Below are positions 14,968-26,971 of a stretch of 64,000 nt of DNA, piece by piece. The notes below the pieces were generated by a model. The model was not told the DNA's origin. It made no database searches and saw nothing but the letters and a program-made list of their open reading frames with translations. This stretch comes from Tenodera sinensis (lineage: Eukaryota > Arthropoda > Insecta > Mantodea > Mantidae). Position 1 is the stretch's first letter. Every line of letters begins with the position of its first letter. Made by a program: the position numbers and the translations under genes. The stretch lies in assembly GCA_030765045.1 (NCBI GenBank), contig CM060964.1, positions 173,206,219-173,270,218 of the forward strand, in the 5' to 3' direction.

Positions 14968-15206
14968 TGGTGGCGCCGTGGCCGAGCGGTTAGCGAGCTC
15001 GCCTATCACCTAGGCGGCCCGGGTTCGATCCCAGGGACCCGCATGTGGTATTCGTGGTGGACGAAGCGGCGTCAGGGCGCGTTTTCTCCGGGTACTCCGG
15101 TTTCCCCCGCCATCTCATTCCACCGGTGCTCCATCTTCATGTATCATCAGTGTCACCGCCTGCGGTGCCGTAGTAGTAAAAGCGGGCGTTAAACACTACA
15201 ACAACA
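14968..15206 (+). mobile_element. tRNA-derived SINE, family A, full length
   Basis: The head GGCGCCGTGGCCGAGCGGTT (A box) and GGTTCGATCCCAG (B box) is followed by the family A body with CATCTCATTCCACCGGTGCT. It ends GCGGGCGTTAAACACTACAA. It is longer than the 4004 copy by the CCATCTCATTCC segment and matches the 59082 copy closely. Confidence 0.88.
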
Positions 15207-15914
15207 GCGTTCCCCCCATTATGATGCAGTCTGGTTATATTTGGTGATATGCGATCCGCTAGGTTGCATTAGTGCCGCCAACTGTTGGTAACATATAACC
15301 ATGGTAAAGCTACGGCCATAGCTGGTGTTATTGCGTCTGTTATGTTCCCACAGAAGCCCTTGTTTATGAACGCGTTGCAGAGAGGCCAACCGAGAGATTT
15401 TAAAACAAGATTCTGTTTAGACTCCGTATTAATTAATGAAGCTGTGGACGTACTGCTCGTGTTTGCGTGATTTTGTCCTGAATTCTTTTAGAGCAGTATG
15501 AGCAGCTATAGTTACTGTTGTTATTTTTGTGTCCGCTACACAGTAGTGCATTAAATATATATTAAGATATTCAGCGCTCAGAAGTTATTTTATGTGTTTT
15601 ATGTGTTATTGCAGAACAAGATTTGCTGAAGGTGAGTACGTTCTTTGTTGTGTGGTAACAATGTTCAAGCATTATTATCGTTTGAAAGCGTGATACTTTA
15701 ACCCTGTGATGTTTGAGGTTAGAAATGCCTTTATTATGTACGTTAGCAGGACTGCATTTTGGGATACTTTCGTCTGCTGTTTAGTGTAATGTCGGCCATG
15801 TTGAACTGTCGATAAGCTGTGACCACTATAGTGAGTGAGAATGAAAGAAAGAGGCCTCTATTAATTCTGTATCTCTCTCTACCTCCCTCCCCCACCCCTC
15901 TCTCTCTCTCTCTA
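15207..15914. other. Unrecognised spacer with a CT microsatellite
   Basis: Pyrimidine-rich (CT)n/CCCTCC sequence at about 15871-15915. No gene was recognised. Confidence 0.5.
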
Positions 15915-17055
15915 TCCCGCGGTGCCAGTTATGTGGTCGCTACTTTTCCATCAAGCAGCTCCTCAATTGGTCCCCTGGGCCAGAGTTGCCAACTCGTACG
16001 ATAATTATGGGCGCATACGATAATTTTAATGTTTGTACAATGATTGCCAACCCGTACGATAATTATGGGGGTGTACGATAATTTGAATGTATGACAGTTC
16101 GATATCGGCGAAATATAATTTTAATTGCTTTGTCTCACCAGCGAAATGAAATTAATTAGAAATAACGACACAACTTTTGCCCTCATGGCCTGTATCCACC
16201 CCATGGCAACCATTTCCAATCCTACTAAGCCTACTACCCTTTATCCTCTTATTGCCAGTGTGCCCAGGTCTGATAATCTCAATGAAGAAGGCACTGTTCA
16301 GAAAATTGATGACCAATGGAGAAAACTCAGATTACGTGATATTCTGTGTGAAATAAAGAAACTTGCCTGAACCTGACAGTTTCTAGGATGCTGTCACCTT
16401 GGTGGAAATACTGCTTGCAAAGAACTATGGCCTTTGCATTATCAGAGGTTTCCTTGCCCCACAGAAGGGGCACTTCACTTCTTGTGAAAGGGCTTTTTTT
16501 TCTAAACTGGGTTTAATAAAAACTAAAGTTACAAACTGATTGGTACTAGATACGGTAAATGAACTCAGATTGTGTTGTCTCAACTTATGAAAGAACGTGG
16601 TAGATCTCAAAATCTGCAAGTCACCAAGATGTTAAGGTTTATCACAACAACAAATTTGTACAATGCTGCAACGGTTGAGGAAGATGAACTTTCAGTTGAA
16701 TAGTGCGAGAAACATAAGTGCTAAAGTTGCAATATTTGTTGAGGTCATGAATCTTGTAAGTGGATATAAAAAACATCACTACTTTTATATTTTCATAAGT
16801 ATTATACTGATATTTTTATTGTTGTAGCATTTGTTTAATGAATGTACGATAATTTTGAATCCAAATCTATAATTTTGAGTGGCTGGTACGATAATTTTAC
16901 TTTTAAATGTTGGCAACCCTGCCTGGGACCTAACGAGTGCACCCCATGCCAGATCTCCCAGTAGGGGAAAATCCCCATGCTGGTACTGGGGATCAAACTC
17001 GGGTCCTCCGTGCCAGAGGCAAGCGCGTTACCAACTGCGCTATGGAGGTGGTCAA
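15915..17055 (-). mobile_element. tRNA-derived SINE, family B, interrupted
   Basis: On the minus strand the head (17055-16975; A box TAGCGCAGTTGGTAACGCGC, B box GAGTTTGATCCCC) and the first body part run to 16922. The body resumes at 15981 and runs to about 15915. The 940 bp between are a deleted hAT element (15982-16921). Comparison with the copy at 930-1272 shows the two parts were contiguous. Confidence 0.8.
15982..16921 (+). mobile_element. Deleted hAT element, copy 1
   Basis: The left end is CAGAGTTGCCAAC and the right end, reverse-complemented, is CAGGGTTGCCAAC. Inside each end a second inverted block, GTACGATAATT, follows. It lies inside a SINE. The right flank starts CCTGGGAC and the left flank ends CCTGGGC, i.e. 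the same octamer less one base, which fits an 8-bp hAT duplication. It encodes only a transposase fragment: 16146-16368 with NEEGTVQKIDDQWRKL, continuing out of frame with PDSF-like and KTK-like blocks to about 16620. Two further copies are at 57794-58712 and 61203-62096. Confidence 0.8.
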
Positions 17056-19594
17056 TATTGATGCACATGCTGCCTAACTGCATATTTTTAAAATGCATCT
17101 AGTGAAACTTTAGTACTGTCTCGTGGCTTTTGTTTTCCCAGAGTACGCAAAAAGGCAGATGGTGTATTAAAATCGACTGGGCACTTCTCCTTGGTCACTC
17201 TTCACAGTAGTTTTTCCCCACTTTCAAAGCGTCACAAACTCTACCCAACACCCTTGTAACAGGTAGAAGAGGTTCATCATTGTCTCGCTCCTTCTCAAAG
17301 TACTCACGAAACCTAAATATAAATTCGCGACTTTGGCTCTTCTAAGAGCCGATTTTTTTCTTCAATTCGACGAACCGTAGCCAAGTTATTACAATAGCGA
17401 TAGTGATAAGAACACGAGAAACGCTAAAATCGTAATTCACGCACGCACAACATAGATAACAAACCTCATCTGCACAAACACTGAAGCAACTGAAACCACG
17501 TAGTCCTTGTAAATCGGATTTGGCAACAGTGTTACATTTGTAACAGTGTTGCGCGTAGCAGTGAGACCGCTGATTGGTGCTAGCTAGATTTAACATCCGG
17601 TGCATTACTCGCTTCCAGCATTGCCAATAGTAACAGCTATTGCTCATAATAGATGCAGTGATGAATTCGGCCACTTTCCTCCGGGGGTGGGGGGATGACA
17701 GTGTTAATTATATATACATTTACAAATAGATATGAATTCCCCGCGGGGACCTTTAACCCCTCCCCCCCCCCCCGGCCACCCCTGAATTCATCGTGAACAG
17801 ATGTAAAAGTAATATTCGAGCAGAATATCGGTCTAACGAAGATATTGCATGAAAATAAAACCGAAACCAGTATTTCAATGTTTTAAACTTAATAAACATC
17901 ATACTTTCATTCTTAAGATAATTTTGAGAATCCATTTTCCGAAACGCATTATTATATATTGGTAACATTAACCTTGCCCCTCCAAATCATAACAGCTGTG
18001 AAACATCAGGGCAGAAGATCCATTGGCCGTACATCCATAGACTAGCCTCTACAGGGGGTTGTGGTCCGCTAAATGCCTGTCTACTGTAGCTGCACGTTGC
18101 CCTTGCAGCAGGTCTATTTGGCAACACACGGAACCTCATATTCTGTTTCATTGTCATGGCAACCGAGTATAAACATGCAGCTATATATTGGCTGACAGAT
18201 TGCTGCATCTTTTGTCCCGTATATCCCTTCTGTGGCCTAACTTGGCTCGACGATGATAAAAGTGTCAAGTTGTTTCCACTAGCAAGTTAGGGGTGGGGGT
18301 AGAAAACATATTTTACGATCACAAAAATCGGAAGTTCGCCTCTCAGTTTGTCTTGTGTTGTGCTCAGTGTCAGACTACTACAGTGTGAGCGCAGTTGATG
18401 GAGCTATTGCTACTTGTTCACAATCGACCACTGATTGGATGGAGGGGATCGAACCTCTCCCACCTTCCGCATAACACCAACGCCAGAGGTGTGAGTAGTT
18501 GCTTCTCTTTTCAGCATATCTCTTTCTCTTTCCTTAGGCTCGAGACAAGATATACCTACCTTACAGGGTATAGTAAGAGCCCTCTTCAAAGCTAAAGTGC
18601 GAGAGAGAAGGCAGGTAGGTGGTAGCTTTCATCCTTCCCTTTATCTTCACAGATATATTCCCTAATGGTTGTATATTTAAGCATACAACAAATTAAACAC
18701 CAATTTCATATGTAATACAACTAAGCCTGGTGAAGTGGAGCTTCACTAGCTTTACCTGAATACCCGTTTTCTTCACATTAACAATGCTCAACTTCAACTG
18801 CAAAAATTGCTGTGCAGAGAAATGTCAAGTTTCAAACCCAATATTTGCAACGCATGACATTCTCGTTGAACACTTAAAGCACAAATTTAACATTAAGTTT
18901 TTCGAAAGTGGTTACATTTCGTGTTTTTACTCTTAAAGCATGCCTATATTTTGACATTATTTGACCATTTTCTAATTCATATAACCTTTAGATAGCGTTA
19001 AATTAAGCTGTATGAAGACTTTGATCATTACAGCATTGAAAATGTGGAAAATAAATGCTAACCTAACTCCCCCCCCCCCCCCCCGCCACAAACTGTTATT
19101 TTTCATACGTTTCCGTGCTATGTCAAAAATGACAAAGAAATACCTGTTTTCATCAGCAGGATTGGGATATAAGTATATTGGACATTTTATTACCTGGGAG
19201 GAAGAATACACACTGATGGTTCATATATCTGGGGAGAAAAATTGCAAACATATACTGTAAGTTATACTGTAGTCAAACATACAGTCAAAAAGCATTTGCC
19301 TTTCTGACCGTATCCTACCTCTTTTGTTATTTCATGTAACTCTATAGCGCACATGCTTTTCATTGGGACTAGTTTGAACGACTTCTTTGAAAGATGATAG
19401 AAAACTTGATGAGAAGTGTTCATTATTGAATGCACCACCAACAATAGTATCTGTTTATTGTGCACATGAACCTCATTAGCATTAACATTATAAAGTATTA
19501 TCATCGTTAGCAAACCTTTTCTTAATATACATCAGAGGTTACATTCGTACTCGACATGAGTGCACAATTTGGATTGCGTAATATCACAGTTTTA
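17056..19594. other. No recognised gene
   Basis: Contains an open frame of 110 codons on the minus strand (17342-17674) that is cysteine- and tyrosine-rich. It also holds C-runs at about 17759-17773 and 19069-19084 and ordinary AT-rich DNA. None of the short frames has a recognisable domain. Confidence 0.4.
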
Positions 19595-19878
19595 CCAAGC
19601 GGTGGTGATTTTCTCCCACTGGGACACCTGGTCCGGGTTGCACTTAGCCTGGTTAGGCCCCTGAATGGCCGATTGAAGAGCTACTTAATTGAGAAGCAGA
19701 GGTCTCTGGTTGCGAAGACCGCGAAACTGACCGGGAGGGACCGGGGTGCTGACCACGTCCCACCTATAGTACTCACCTTACTCATCATGACGCCTGTGGT
19801 GGGCAGAAGTGGAGGACGCAGCGGCCGGGCGGTAAGTCTTGGCTCGAAAAAGGCTTTGTGCAGCGGTATTACCTAACT
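19595..19878 (+). mobile_element. tRNA-derived SINE, family B, 5'-truncated
   Basis: Matches the body of the family B SINE at 930-1272 in the opposite orientation: GCCGATTGAAGAGCTACTTAATTGA, then GGGTGCTGACCACGTCCCAC and GTGGACGCAGCGG-like sequence ending GGTAAGTCTTGG. The tRNA-like head with A and B boxes is absent. Confidence 0.7.
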
Positions 19879-20139
19879 AATATAATAAATTCTAAGGGCC
19901 TAATGTACCTTTCAATTTGGAGAGATGGAGCAAAGCGTGGACGCGATGATAATGATAAAACTATACCGTGTGTTATCTGTTCGCTTAACATTAGTTTCAG
20001 CTGCCACAGGACAAAATGAATTGGGGTCACTGGATCTCAATCGATATTCACCAAAAGTTAGCTTATAAAGCTATATTGCTACTGCCTTTGGGTTTGTCTT
20101 CCGATGCAAGCTTTACTTATGTGTACAGTACGGTTTATT

Positions 20140-20397
20140 TTATTTTATTTTTTTTTTTTTAACGTCCTCCAACATTGTGTCATATCGGACGAATGAATGA
20201 AATGAAATGGGTGAAATGATGCTCAAATGAGCCCGAGGTCCATGGAGTTTTAAGTTACCCGACATTCGTCTTCTCAGGGTAGGGAAAACCTCGGAAAAAA
20301 ACCTTACCCGGATAACTTACCCTAAGCGAGATTTGAACTCGCGACCTCTTGAACGTGAGGCAGACACGCTAACCATCACACTACCGAGGCGGGCTGT
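20140..20397 (-). mobile_element. tRNA-derived SINE, family C
   Basis: On the minus strand the head contains an A-box-like TAGTGTGATGGTTAGCGTGT and B box GAGTTCAAATCTC. The body contains GGGTAAGTTATCCGGGTAAG and CATTTGAGCATCATTTCACC, and it ends in a poly-A tract (T-run at 20140-20161 on the plus strand). A second, interrupted copy lies at 60258-60790. Confidence 0.85.
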
Positions 20398-20984
20398 ACA
20401 GTACGGTGCATGGAAGTGTGCGGATGCTGTTCGTGTTTTTAATGTATTTTTCATTTAATATTGCGGTAACGCTCCACCATTTGTGTTCCACGCCAGCCAG
20501 GGTGTGCCAATCTCCTACTGGTTTGTATTGAAGTCCAACACAAACAATTACCTATGAACAAAGGTCGTTTTCAAGGTGAGTAGTGCAAGGGAAGGAATAA
20601 CGAAACAATTTAACCCGACTGGATCAATTGTCAACACCACCTATTGGCTGTGTGCATCTCCAACGGGCTTGATGCCATAACTCTGGGATTTGGGTTCGTG
20701 GACCAGATAGTAGGACATTACAATATAAAGTGTCATGGTTCGACGAAACAACCTTGTTAATATCGTCCTGTATACTATGCATACCAGTAGAGGTGAACAA
20801 AAGACATGGATCACAAGCCGAAGCATGCGTTTAGGTGTGACACTCCATACTTCGCACAAAGACAATATGGTGGCCGCGTATCGGTTCCGGTATGAGGATG
20901 GATTTCCTGTAGAGGAGGAGGCGTGCTAAGGAGAATAATGGGAAATTTAAATGGCCATCAATATATTTCTATATTAGGAACCAG
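20398..20984. other. Unrecognised spacer
   Basis: Short open frames on both strands, without domains. Nothing is recognised. Confidence 0.4.
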
Positions 20985-21345
20985 AATGTTGCCAAGTGCA
21001 CGCATTTTGCTTGAAAAAAGTGCTATTCAATTTCAACAGGACTAGAGTGGTGGCCACACCTCACTCCATGTTCAATATTGGTTTGCAAATCATGAATATG
21101 TCGCTCAGCTTGCTCCTGGGTGCCTAAGAGCCAGTACTTAAATGTCCTACAAAATGTATGGGTAGCAATGCAGATATAGACGCAGAACTATTGATCACAA
21201 TAGACCTCACACAAGTGATCAGCTATGGGAAATGATGGAAACTACCTGGGATGAACTTATGAATTCGCAGGAATACGTGCAAAATGTAATTAGTTCAGTA
21301 CCACGAAGAATGGATGCTGTTTAACGAACGCGGAGGGGGCGGGGT
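20985..21345 (+). pseudogene. Tc1-like transposase, C-terminal remnant
   Basis: Two conserved pieces survive. One (about 20990-21115) reads like the region around the second catalytic Asp: AIQFQQD, then HTSLHVQYWF and HEYVAQL. The other (21217-21320) is the Tc1 C-terminal helix, QLWEMMETTWDEL followed by VISSVPRRMDAV. The linking sequence is frameshifted, and the expected proline-rich DLNPIEHxW motif is not intact. No inverted repeats were found, so this is an old fragment. Confidence 0.55.
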
Positions 21346-22501
21346 GAATTAATTATAAGAACATTAACTTATTTTATTTTCATGATAGTTGGTGTGATTC
21401 TCACGTTATGTTTGTCTACTTAAGGACACTTGGAGATTAGTTTTGTCCCAAAGAGGTTAACTTACACCAATACTTCAAATTGAAATGTAGCAGCAACTAA
21501 TCATTGCAATAAATTGAAACTTTTTTTTATTATAGCCAAGGTATTTATGCATTTAACTACTGTACAATAATTAAATCATGTTCAGAAGATTCCATGCATA
21601 AGGGGCATAAAGCATGCTATCTATCCTGAAACAAAGTATTACATATCATGCTTCAGGTACAGGTAGGAATTTCAAGCTGCAGGCACCAAGTTCTTTTTTC
21701 CTCTCTGAATAACTTAAGGCATAGCTTTGTATACTGGGATAAATAAGAATCCTGCACAGATTGTATTTTGCACATAAAATTATTTAGTTATATATAAAAA
21801 TCTGACAAACGTCTTAGATATTTAAACTTTTTTCTCCATATTATAACTCAAATTAGTAAAACAGTTGGTATAAGGGATTCTCTGAAACGTTAAAAGAATA
21901 GGGAACTACAAATTTTATATCAATAAGTTATTGCTTTTGAGAAACGTGCAGCTGAAGTATACCCATTTTTGCTATTACATTAAACCTATCACTGCATCCA
22001 TCATTATAACAAATTACATTTTCATATACATCAATTTTCAAAGTTTTTGGTCCAACATGCACAGTTTTGGAATCCTTTTCCATATTACATGATAGAAGCT
22101 TTCATTCGTATTTTGAGTTCGAGCATGCAGGCATTTGTTTTAGTAACTCATCTTGTGAAAGCTTCCTAAATACTGGTTTAATTGTCGAAAGAACTACCAA
22201 ACAAAGAAATAAAATGAGTAACACATAGGTAAAAATTTACTGCCTATTCCTAAGTGGGTCAGAAATTCCAAGCTTAGGAAGTATGCAGAGTAAGATGTGC
22301 ATGCAGTGCCTCAGGAAGTGGGCGTGCCCTTGCACCGCCGTTTTTAAATTGCTGGATTAAAGGGATTTAACTTTAAGGCAGCTGATACCCTGTGATATAT
22401 ATTGTATCTAATATATAGGTACCCATACTATATATCATTGTTAAGCTAAAGAAGTATATACTTCTTCAACATAAAAAACAAAAGGTAAATTTTTAGAATT
22501 G
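21346..22501. other. AT-rich spacer
   Basis: No gene or repeat was recognised up to the target duplication of the Jockey element. Confidence 0.5.
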
Positions 22502-22688
22502 AAACGATCTCTCAGGAACAGAGGAGGCCGTGATAAGCTCTGGTCCCCTCCTGTAGTTGTTTATGTTTGACAGTTGTTCTAGTTGTTTAAGAGTGTTAAT
22601 ACTTATATTCGAAAAGTGCACAATTGGTTACAGTGCTGATTCTATTAGCACCCTTCAGTTTCATTTATATGGCTAAGAAAATCCGAAA

Positions 22689-23606
22689 TGAGTTCGCCGG
22701 AAACATCTGCCAATGTTAAGAAGCAGAGCTGGAACATGATTCTCTGTTTGCTTCACAGAGCATATGTTCTGCTTTGCAGGAAATGGAACGTGAACCAGCT
22801 CATGTAAGTACAAAAGGAATGCTAATCAAATCAAGGATGCTGTTCCGCCTATTTATGTCACTAATATTGTAGATATGAATGGGGTTATAGCAGCATTGCG
22901 TAACCAAAAACTAAGCTTCAAATATGTGACAGCGAGGATAAAGTTAAACTCACGTTTGAAACAATTGGAAACTACAGGTCGACAGTGAGCTATCTAGAAA
23001 GCAGCAAGGCTGAATTTTACAGCTATCAACTAAAAACCGAAAGGAACTTCAGAGCGGTTGTTAGAGGACTACACCCCACAGGCGATACCAAAATGATGAT
23101 GGATGAACTTTCTGAACTTGGCTTTCAACCTGCGCAGATGATACGCATTCACCACCCAGTAACAAAAGTAGCTCTACCTTTATTCTTCCTGGACTTGAAA
23201 CCTAACACTAATAATAAGAACATCTACAAAATCGACCACTTATACGGGGCAGTAGTAAAAATAGTGCCAGCCAAGTCAAAACGTTCCATAATACAGTGCA
23301 TGAATTGCCAAGAGTATGGACATAGTAGAAACTATTGCCATAAGGCGCCACGCTGCGCGAAATGCACTGCTTCACACCCTACAGTCATGTGTAATAAGCG
23401 CTCAGATGCACCTTCAGTCTGCACTAACTACAAAGAGCAATATATTGCAAATTATAGAGGCTGCCGTGTACATAAACTACTACAAAATTCAACGCAGCAA
23501 ACAAGAGTTGCAACAACAAAAACATTCGCTCCAGCGCCAGTAACTTCCGAAAGTGCTTCAAAAGCTAATACGTGAACGCTGACGTTGCAAAACAGACACA
23601 GTCCTC

Positions 23607-23661
<55 letters not shown>

Positions 23662-23772
23662 AACTTAATTAGCAAACTTGTTGATAAAATTGACTCACTA
23701 GTTTCAGTCATTATTCTACTCATTAAAACATTAAATCAAGTCCTGCCTGTGCTTATTAACAGCACAAAATGA
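22689..23772 (+). pseudogene. Jockey ORF1 (gag-like nucleocapsid)
   Basis: The N-terminal part (from ATGAGTTCGCCGG at 22689) is frameshifted. From 22985 to 23575 it is open. It shows the PRE-type domain of Jockey/Het-A ORF1 proteins (RAVVRGLHPTGD, then ELGFQPAQM), followed by zinc-knuckle cysteines (CMNCQEYGHSRNYCH, CAKCTASHPTVMC). A one-frame change near 23572 leads into an aspartate run of about 19 GAT codons (23606-23662) and a hydrophobic helix. The protein normally binds the element's RNA. The aspartate run is a codon-repeat expansion not needed by the family. Confidence 0.8.
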
Positions 23773-23938
23773 GCACACAAGAATTCATAAAAATCTGCAC
23801 ATGGAACACCCATAGTACCAATAATAAATATCATGAATTACTTACATTCGTCCCAATGTAGAATATTGATATTTTAATGGCTACAGAAACAAAACCATCT
23901 CCTAATATTCATTTTAAATTACCTCGCTATCACATATA
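23769..23938 (+). pseudogene. Jockey ORF2 endonuclease, N-terminal piece
   Basis: Starts MSTQEFIKICTWNTHS and reaches ATETKPSP, the first APE-endonuclease motifs (WN and ETK). One in-frame stop lies near 23860. It is cut at 23938 by the mariner-like insertion. The reading frame resumes at 26437 with a GGLAIFIK motif. The ATG overlaps the stop codon of ORF1 (AAATGAGC), the usual Jockey spacing. Confidence 0.75.
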
Positions 23939-24199
23939 CCAGGTGAGTCAGCTGCCCCTTATTCTCGAGTTTTATGCAATCCGCATTTTATAGTCCAACA
24001 TGAAAACATCGACACCATTACAAGGTTCTACCCGCGTATTTAACATGGATGTTTAACACTCGATGAAATTAGTGCTAATATAGATGTTATCACATCGGCT
24101 TTTAATAGATTCGTAATTAGACAGCTGACGTTTGCACTTCTGCAAAAGTTCACTGGAACCAGCGAGTATTACATCTTAAACGGAATGTTTAGCTCACAA

Positions 24200-24293
24200 G
24201 TTACTAGGTAGCTCAGTTGGAACGGGCGCAAGACTACGAAGTAATCTGTCTGCTGCGAAGGTGGTTCGAATCACCTGCATATACTAATTTCCT
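24200..24293 (+). other. tRNA-like sequence, probably SINE-derived
   Basis: TAGGTAGCTCAGTTGGAA looks like an A box and GGTGGTTCGAATCACC like a B box, but the T arm does not pair in the standard 5+7+5 form and no acceptor stem closes. I treat it as a pseudo-tRNA or SINE head and not as a functional gene. Confidence 0.4.
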
Positions 24294-24475
24294 TACCGTG
24301 CAAATCCTAACAATTTACAAATTATTATTCTGAAAACGGTTATTATATTCGTTTTTTTTTTTTGTTTGCTTTATTTATGTTTTATGACATTGTTTGATGT
24401 TTCTTTATTGGTGAACTACAATTAGGTAGCTGTTTAAGCATACCTATAGGTAGGTGCAATTGAAATAAGGATCAT

Positions 24476-25508
24476 CTATACACAGGGTTGAACAGATCTA
24501 CAAGACACTGCTATACGCTGACGAAGGGTTTCTGGATTGTCCAGCTCCTCTGCATAAATGCGTACTTTTAAATAGCCCCAGAAAAAGAGGTCAAGGGGTG
24601 TCTGATCAGGCGATCTGGCAGGCCAGGGGACTGGTCCTTGTCTTCCTATCCAATGACCAGGATGTGCAGCATTCAAATGATTGCAGACGATCCTCGACCG
24701 ATACGGAGGAGTACCATTGTGTTGAAACCACATCGTCATTCGCTCCTGCAGTGGCACATTCCCTAATAATAAGGGGTGACCTACAGAGGAATTCCAGGTA
24801 GTGTGCTCCTGTTACGTTCCCCTCGAAGAATAATGGTTCAACAAGGTGGTCTCCCAAGATTCCACAACAGACATTTACACCCCACTGGTCTTAGAATGCT
24901 GCCTCCCTTACCCAATGAGGATTATCAATACTTTAATAGCGCATATTGTGACGATTTACAGTTCCATTGTTGTGGAATCTTGATTCGTCAGAAAGCAATA
25001 TCCTGGATGCGAATCCCACGTCACTTGCTACTCGCTCCAGCAACCATTCACAAAAGATCGCTCGAGCTTCGAAATATCTCCCGTGAAGTGCTTGGTGTAG
25101 GTGCAAACCATAAGAATGGAACTTATTAGTGTTCAATATTCACACTACAGAAGACTGGCTGATGTTCACCTCCTGAGCAGCTACCCGTGTACTAGTATGC
25201 GGATTGTTCTGGGTGGCATTCAAAACTGCCTCTGCATTAATATCCGATGTTGCTAGTGCGTGTCTGTGAGGAGGGATTCTTGCAAGTGATGCTGTTACAC
25301 GCAGACGCCTTTCAACATTCCGGAAGCTGTTTGCTGTTGGTTGTGGTCTATTCGGATATCTCTCCCGAGATATTTTCTCCGGTGTATTTCTTCTTACTTC
25401 TCCGTAGATCAAAAGCATGTCTATGTACTTGTCTGTCGAATACACAATGAAAGACTGGCACAAAATATTGTGCGACAGCATACGTGTGGAGAACACAAGG
25501 GTTGGCAT
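24476..25508 (-). pseudogene. Mariner-like transposase, frameshifted
   Basis: Four collinear blocks on the minus strand. 25508-25140 is the N-terminal helix-turn-helix region (DMLLIYGEVRRNT, RYPNRPQPT, AQEVNISQSSV). 25136-24933 has LHLHQALHGR and the first catalytic Asp in RILLSDESRFHNNG. 24857-24606 has DHLVEPLFFEGNVTGAHYLE. 24757-24476 has the second Asp region (degenerate here, WFQHNGTPP) and WPARSPDQTPLDLFFWGYLK. Stops and frameshifts lie between the blocks. It belongs to the insect mariner-like group with an FLWGYLK C-terminus. As written, the second Asp position reads Asn. Confidence 0.85.
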
Positions 25509-25685
25509 TCACAATACAATACATCATGCCAGTCCAATGGCGCAGAAGTCATTACAACCTGTTCAATTACAAAATGCAGACAACCAAAAACGATTTAAAT
25601 TACAATGTCCTAAACGCTCAGGGACTTTATAATTAGATTATTGTGAATTCGGTTTCCAAGTTTTGATGAACATAAAAAAAATATT

Positions 25686-25768
25686 TACACTATTGAGACT
25701 CGAACCTATGACACTGTGGTTATAGCTCAGAGAACTCGTCACAATCCTATTCAGCTATTCCGACACTT
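25686..25768 (-). other. tRNA-like sequence (SINE head remnant)
   Basis: On the minus strand a B-box-like GGTTCGAGTCTC is preceded by an A-box-like TAGCTGAATAGGATTG at tRNA spacing. The cloverleaf is poor. It lies inside the mariner-like transposon outside its transposase. Confidence 0.35.
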
Positions 25769-26436
25769 AACTGAAAGCGCGTACCGCGTTTAATAGTAGG
25801 ACTTGCATGCCTGGCGCTAGGCCATTGCCACCTCGCGAGTTTTCGGGCTTGATTTAGCCTTTTAAGACAGTTTTAATCATTTGCTGGGCATTTTAATATT
25901 ATTACTTAAATGGCAAAAGCTGTTATGCAAATTAATTGAGATGGACGAGGCGTAGTTCTCGCAAAAATGTAAATAAACTGTTATTTAATAATATGTCCAT
26001 TTTGACTGTATGGGTCCATGATGGATAAGGCGTGTCTCTAAATGTTTCCTAACTTTTGGCAGCCAACCCCTGCTCTAAGTACAGGAATCCACCATTTTCT
26101 TTTTAGCTGACGTTGTTAGCGTACCGATATGATAGGTCCAATTTTTCCGAGGCGTTTACTGAATTACGTTGCTATGTATACTCTAATAAAAAGTTTGTAA
26201 AATCGGCTGGAAACCGGAATTCACTCTCAGTAAAGGAGTCGTATGTTTTTGAGGTGTACTATAGGGAGGAGCACGTTCTGTCCCTTAAACCACTGTTTCT
26301 CTCAATTTTGCTCATTCCTCTCTTTAAGAACGCCAAGCAATACATTTTAGTAAGCGCAAAACTGGACTAAGGCGCACATGCCGTTAGATGGGTGGCCTAC
26401 CTTCCAAAAAAAATAATCCGCGGCTGACTCACCTGG

Positions 26437-26565
26437 TATAGAGCAGATCATCCTAACAATACTACAAAAGGAGGTTTGGCAATATTTATAAAATCAACTT
26501 TGGCTCATGAGGAACTAGCCCCAATCAAAGAAATTGAATTTCAAATAGCTAGGATATCTATCATC
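26437..26565 (+). pseudogene. Jockey endonuclease, middle piece
   Basis: A short stretch between the two insertions. It encodes the conserved Jockey endonuclease segment with KGGLAIFIKSTL and EIEFQIARISI. It ends at the R1-clade target duplication (26566-26579). The next part of the domain, with YFAPENR and LGGDFN, is found after 32640. Confidence 0.75.
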
Positions 26566-26971
26566 TGTCTGTCTGACTGGGGTGAGACCCGTGAGATTTT
26601 TTGGTGAGCTCCTTTTTGTGCCAGGTGTCTTTTTCTAAGTGTCTTCTATAGCTAACTCATCAAAGCTCACGCGGTGCCTCCACGTCCTTCGCCGTTCACC
26701 CCGGGCAACAGCTTCGGCTGGCAGAGAGAGGCATAGGAAATAGGGACAGAGGTTATAGGTTTCTTTAGCCCTTTTCAGGGCGGAAATTTACTACATTCTG
26801 TTCCCTAAACTATTTGGTTCGTTTGTCTTCTTGAAAATTTCTTCGCCCCTCCGGGGTATCCCGGAAGGGAAATAGTCCTTCTTAGGGCTACGTTCTGTGT
26901 TATCCATTGTACTTGTTTTGTTCTTGTTACTGTTTTGTAATTTGTGTTCTTGTGTAAGTAGTTTTGTACAA

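Larger units (their letters stand above)
23939..26436 (-). mobile_element. Mariner-like DNA transposon in the Jockey endonuclease
   Basis: The ends are CCAGGTGAGTCAGCTG at the left and, reverse-complemented, CCAGGTGAGTCAGCCG at the right. The flanks read CACATATA and TATAGAGC. Assuming a TA duplication, excision restores the Jockey reading frame through this point, which supports a Tc1/mariner-type insertion. It carries a decayed transposase on the minus strand (24476-25508). A tRNA-like patch at about 24206-24290 and another at 25690-25765 lie in its flanking parts. Confidence 0.75.

Noticed and set aside
17342..17674. 110-codon cysteine-rich frame (minus)
   Set aside because: No motif or second copy in the window to support a gene or a repeat family.
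24200..24293. Possible tRNA gene
   Set aside because: A and B boxes are present, but the T arm and acceptor stem do not pair properly.
26897..26971. Signal peptide on R1-clade ORF1 (upstream ATG, hydrophobic leader)
   Set aside because: The leader reads like 5' UTR; MSQNKEKEG at 26972 is a better start for an RNA-binding gag-like protein.
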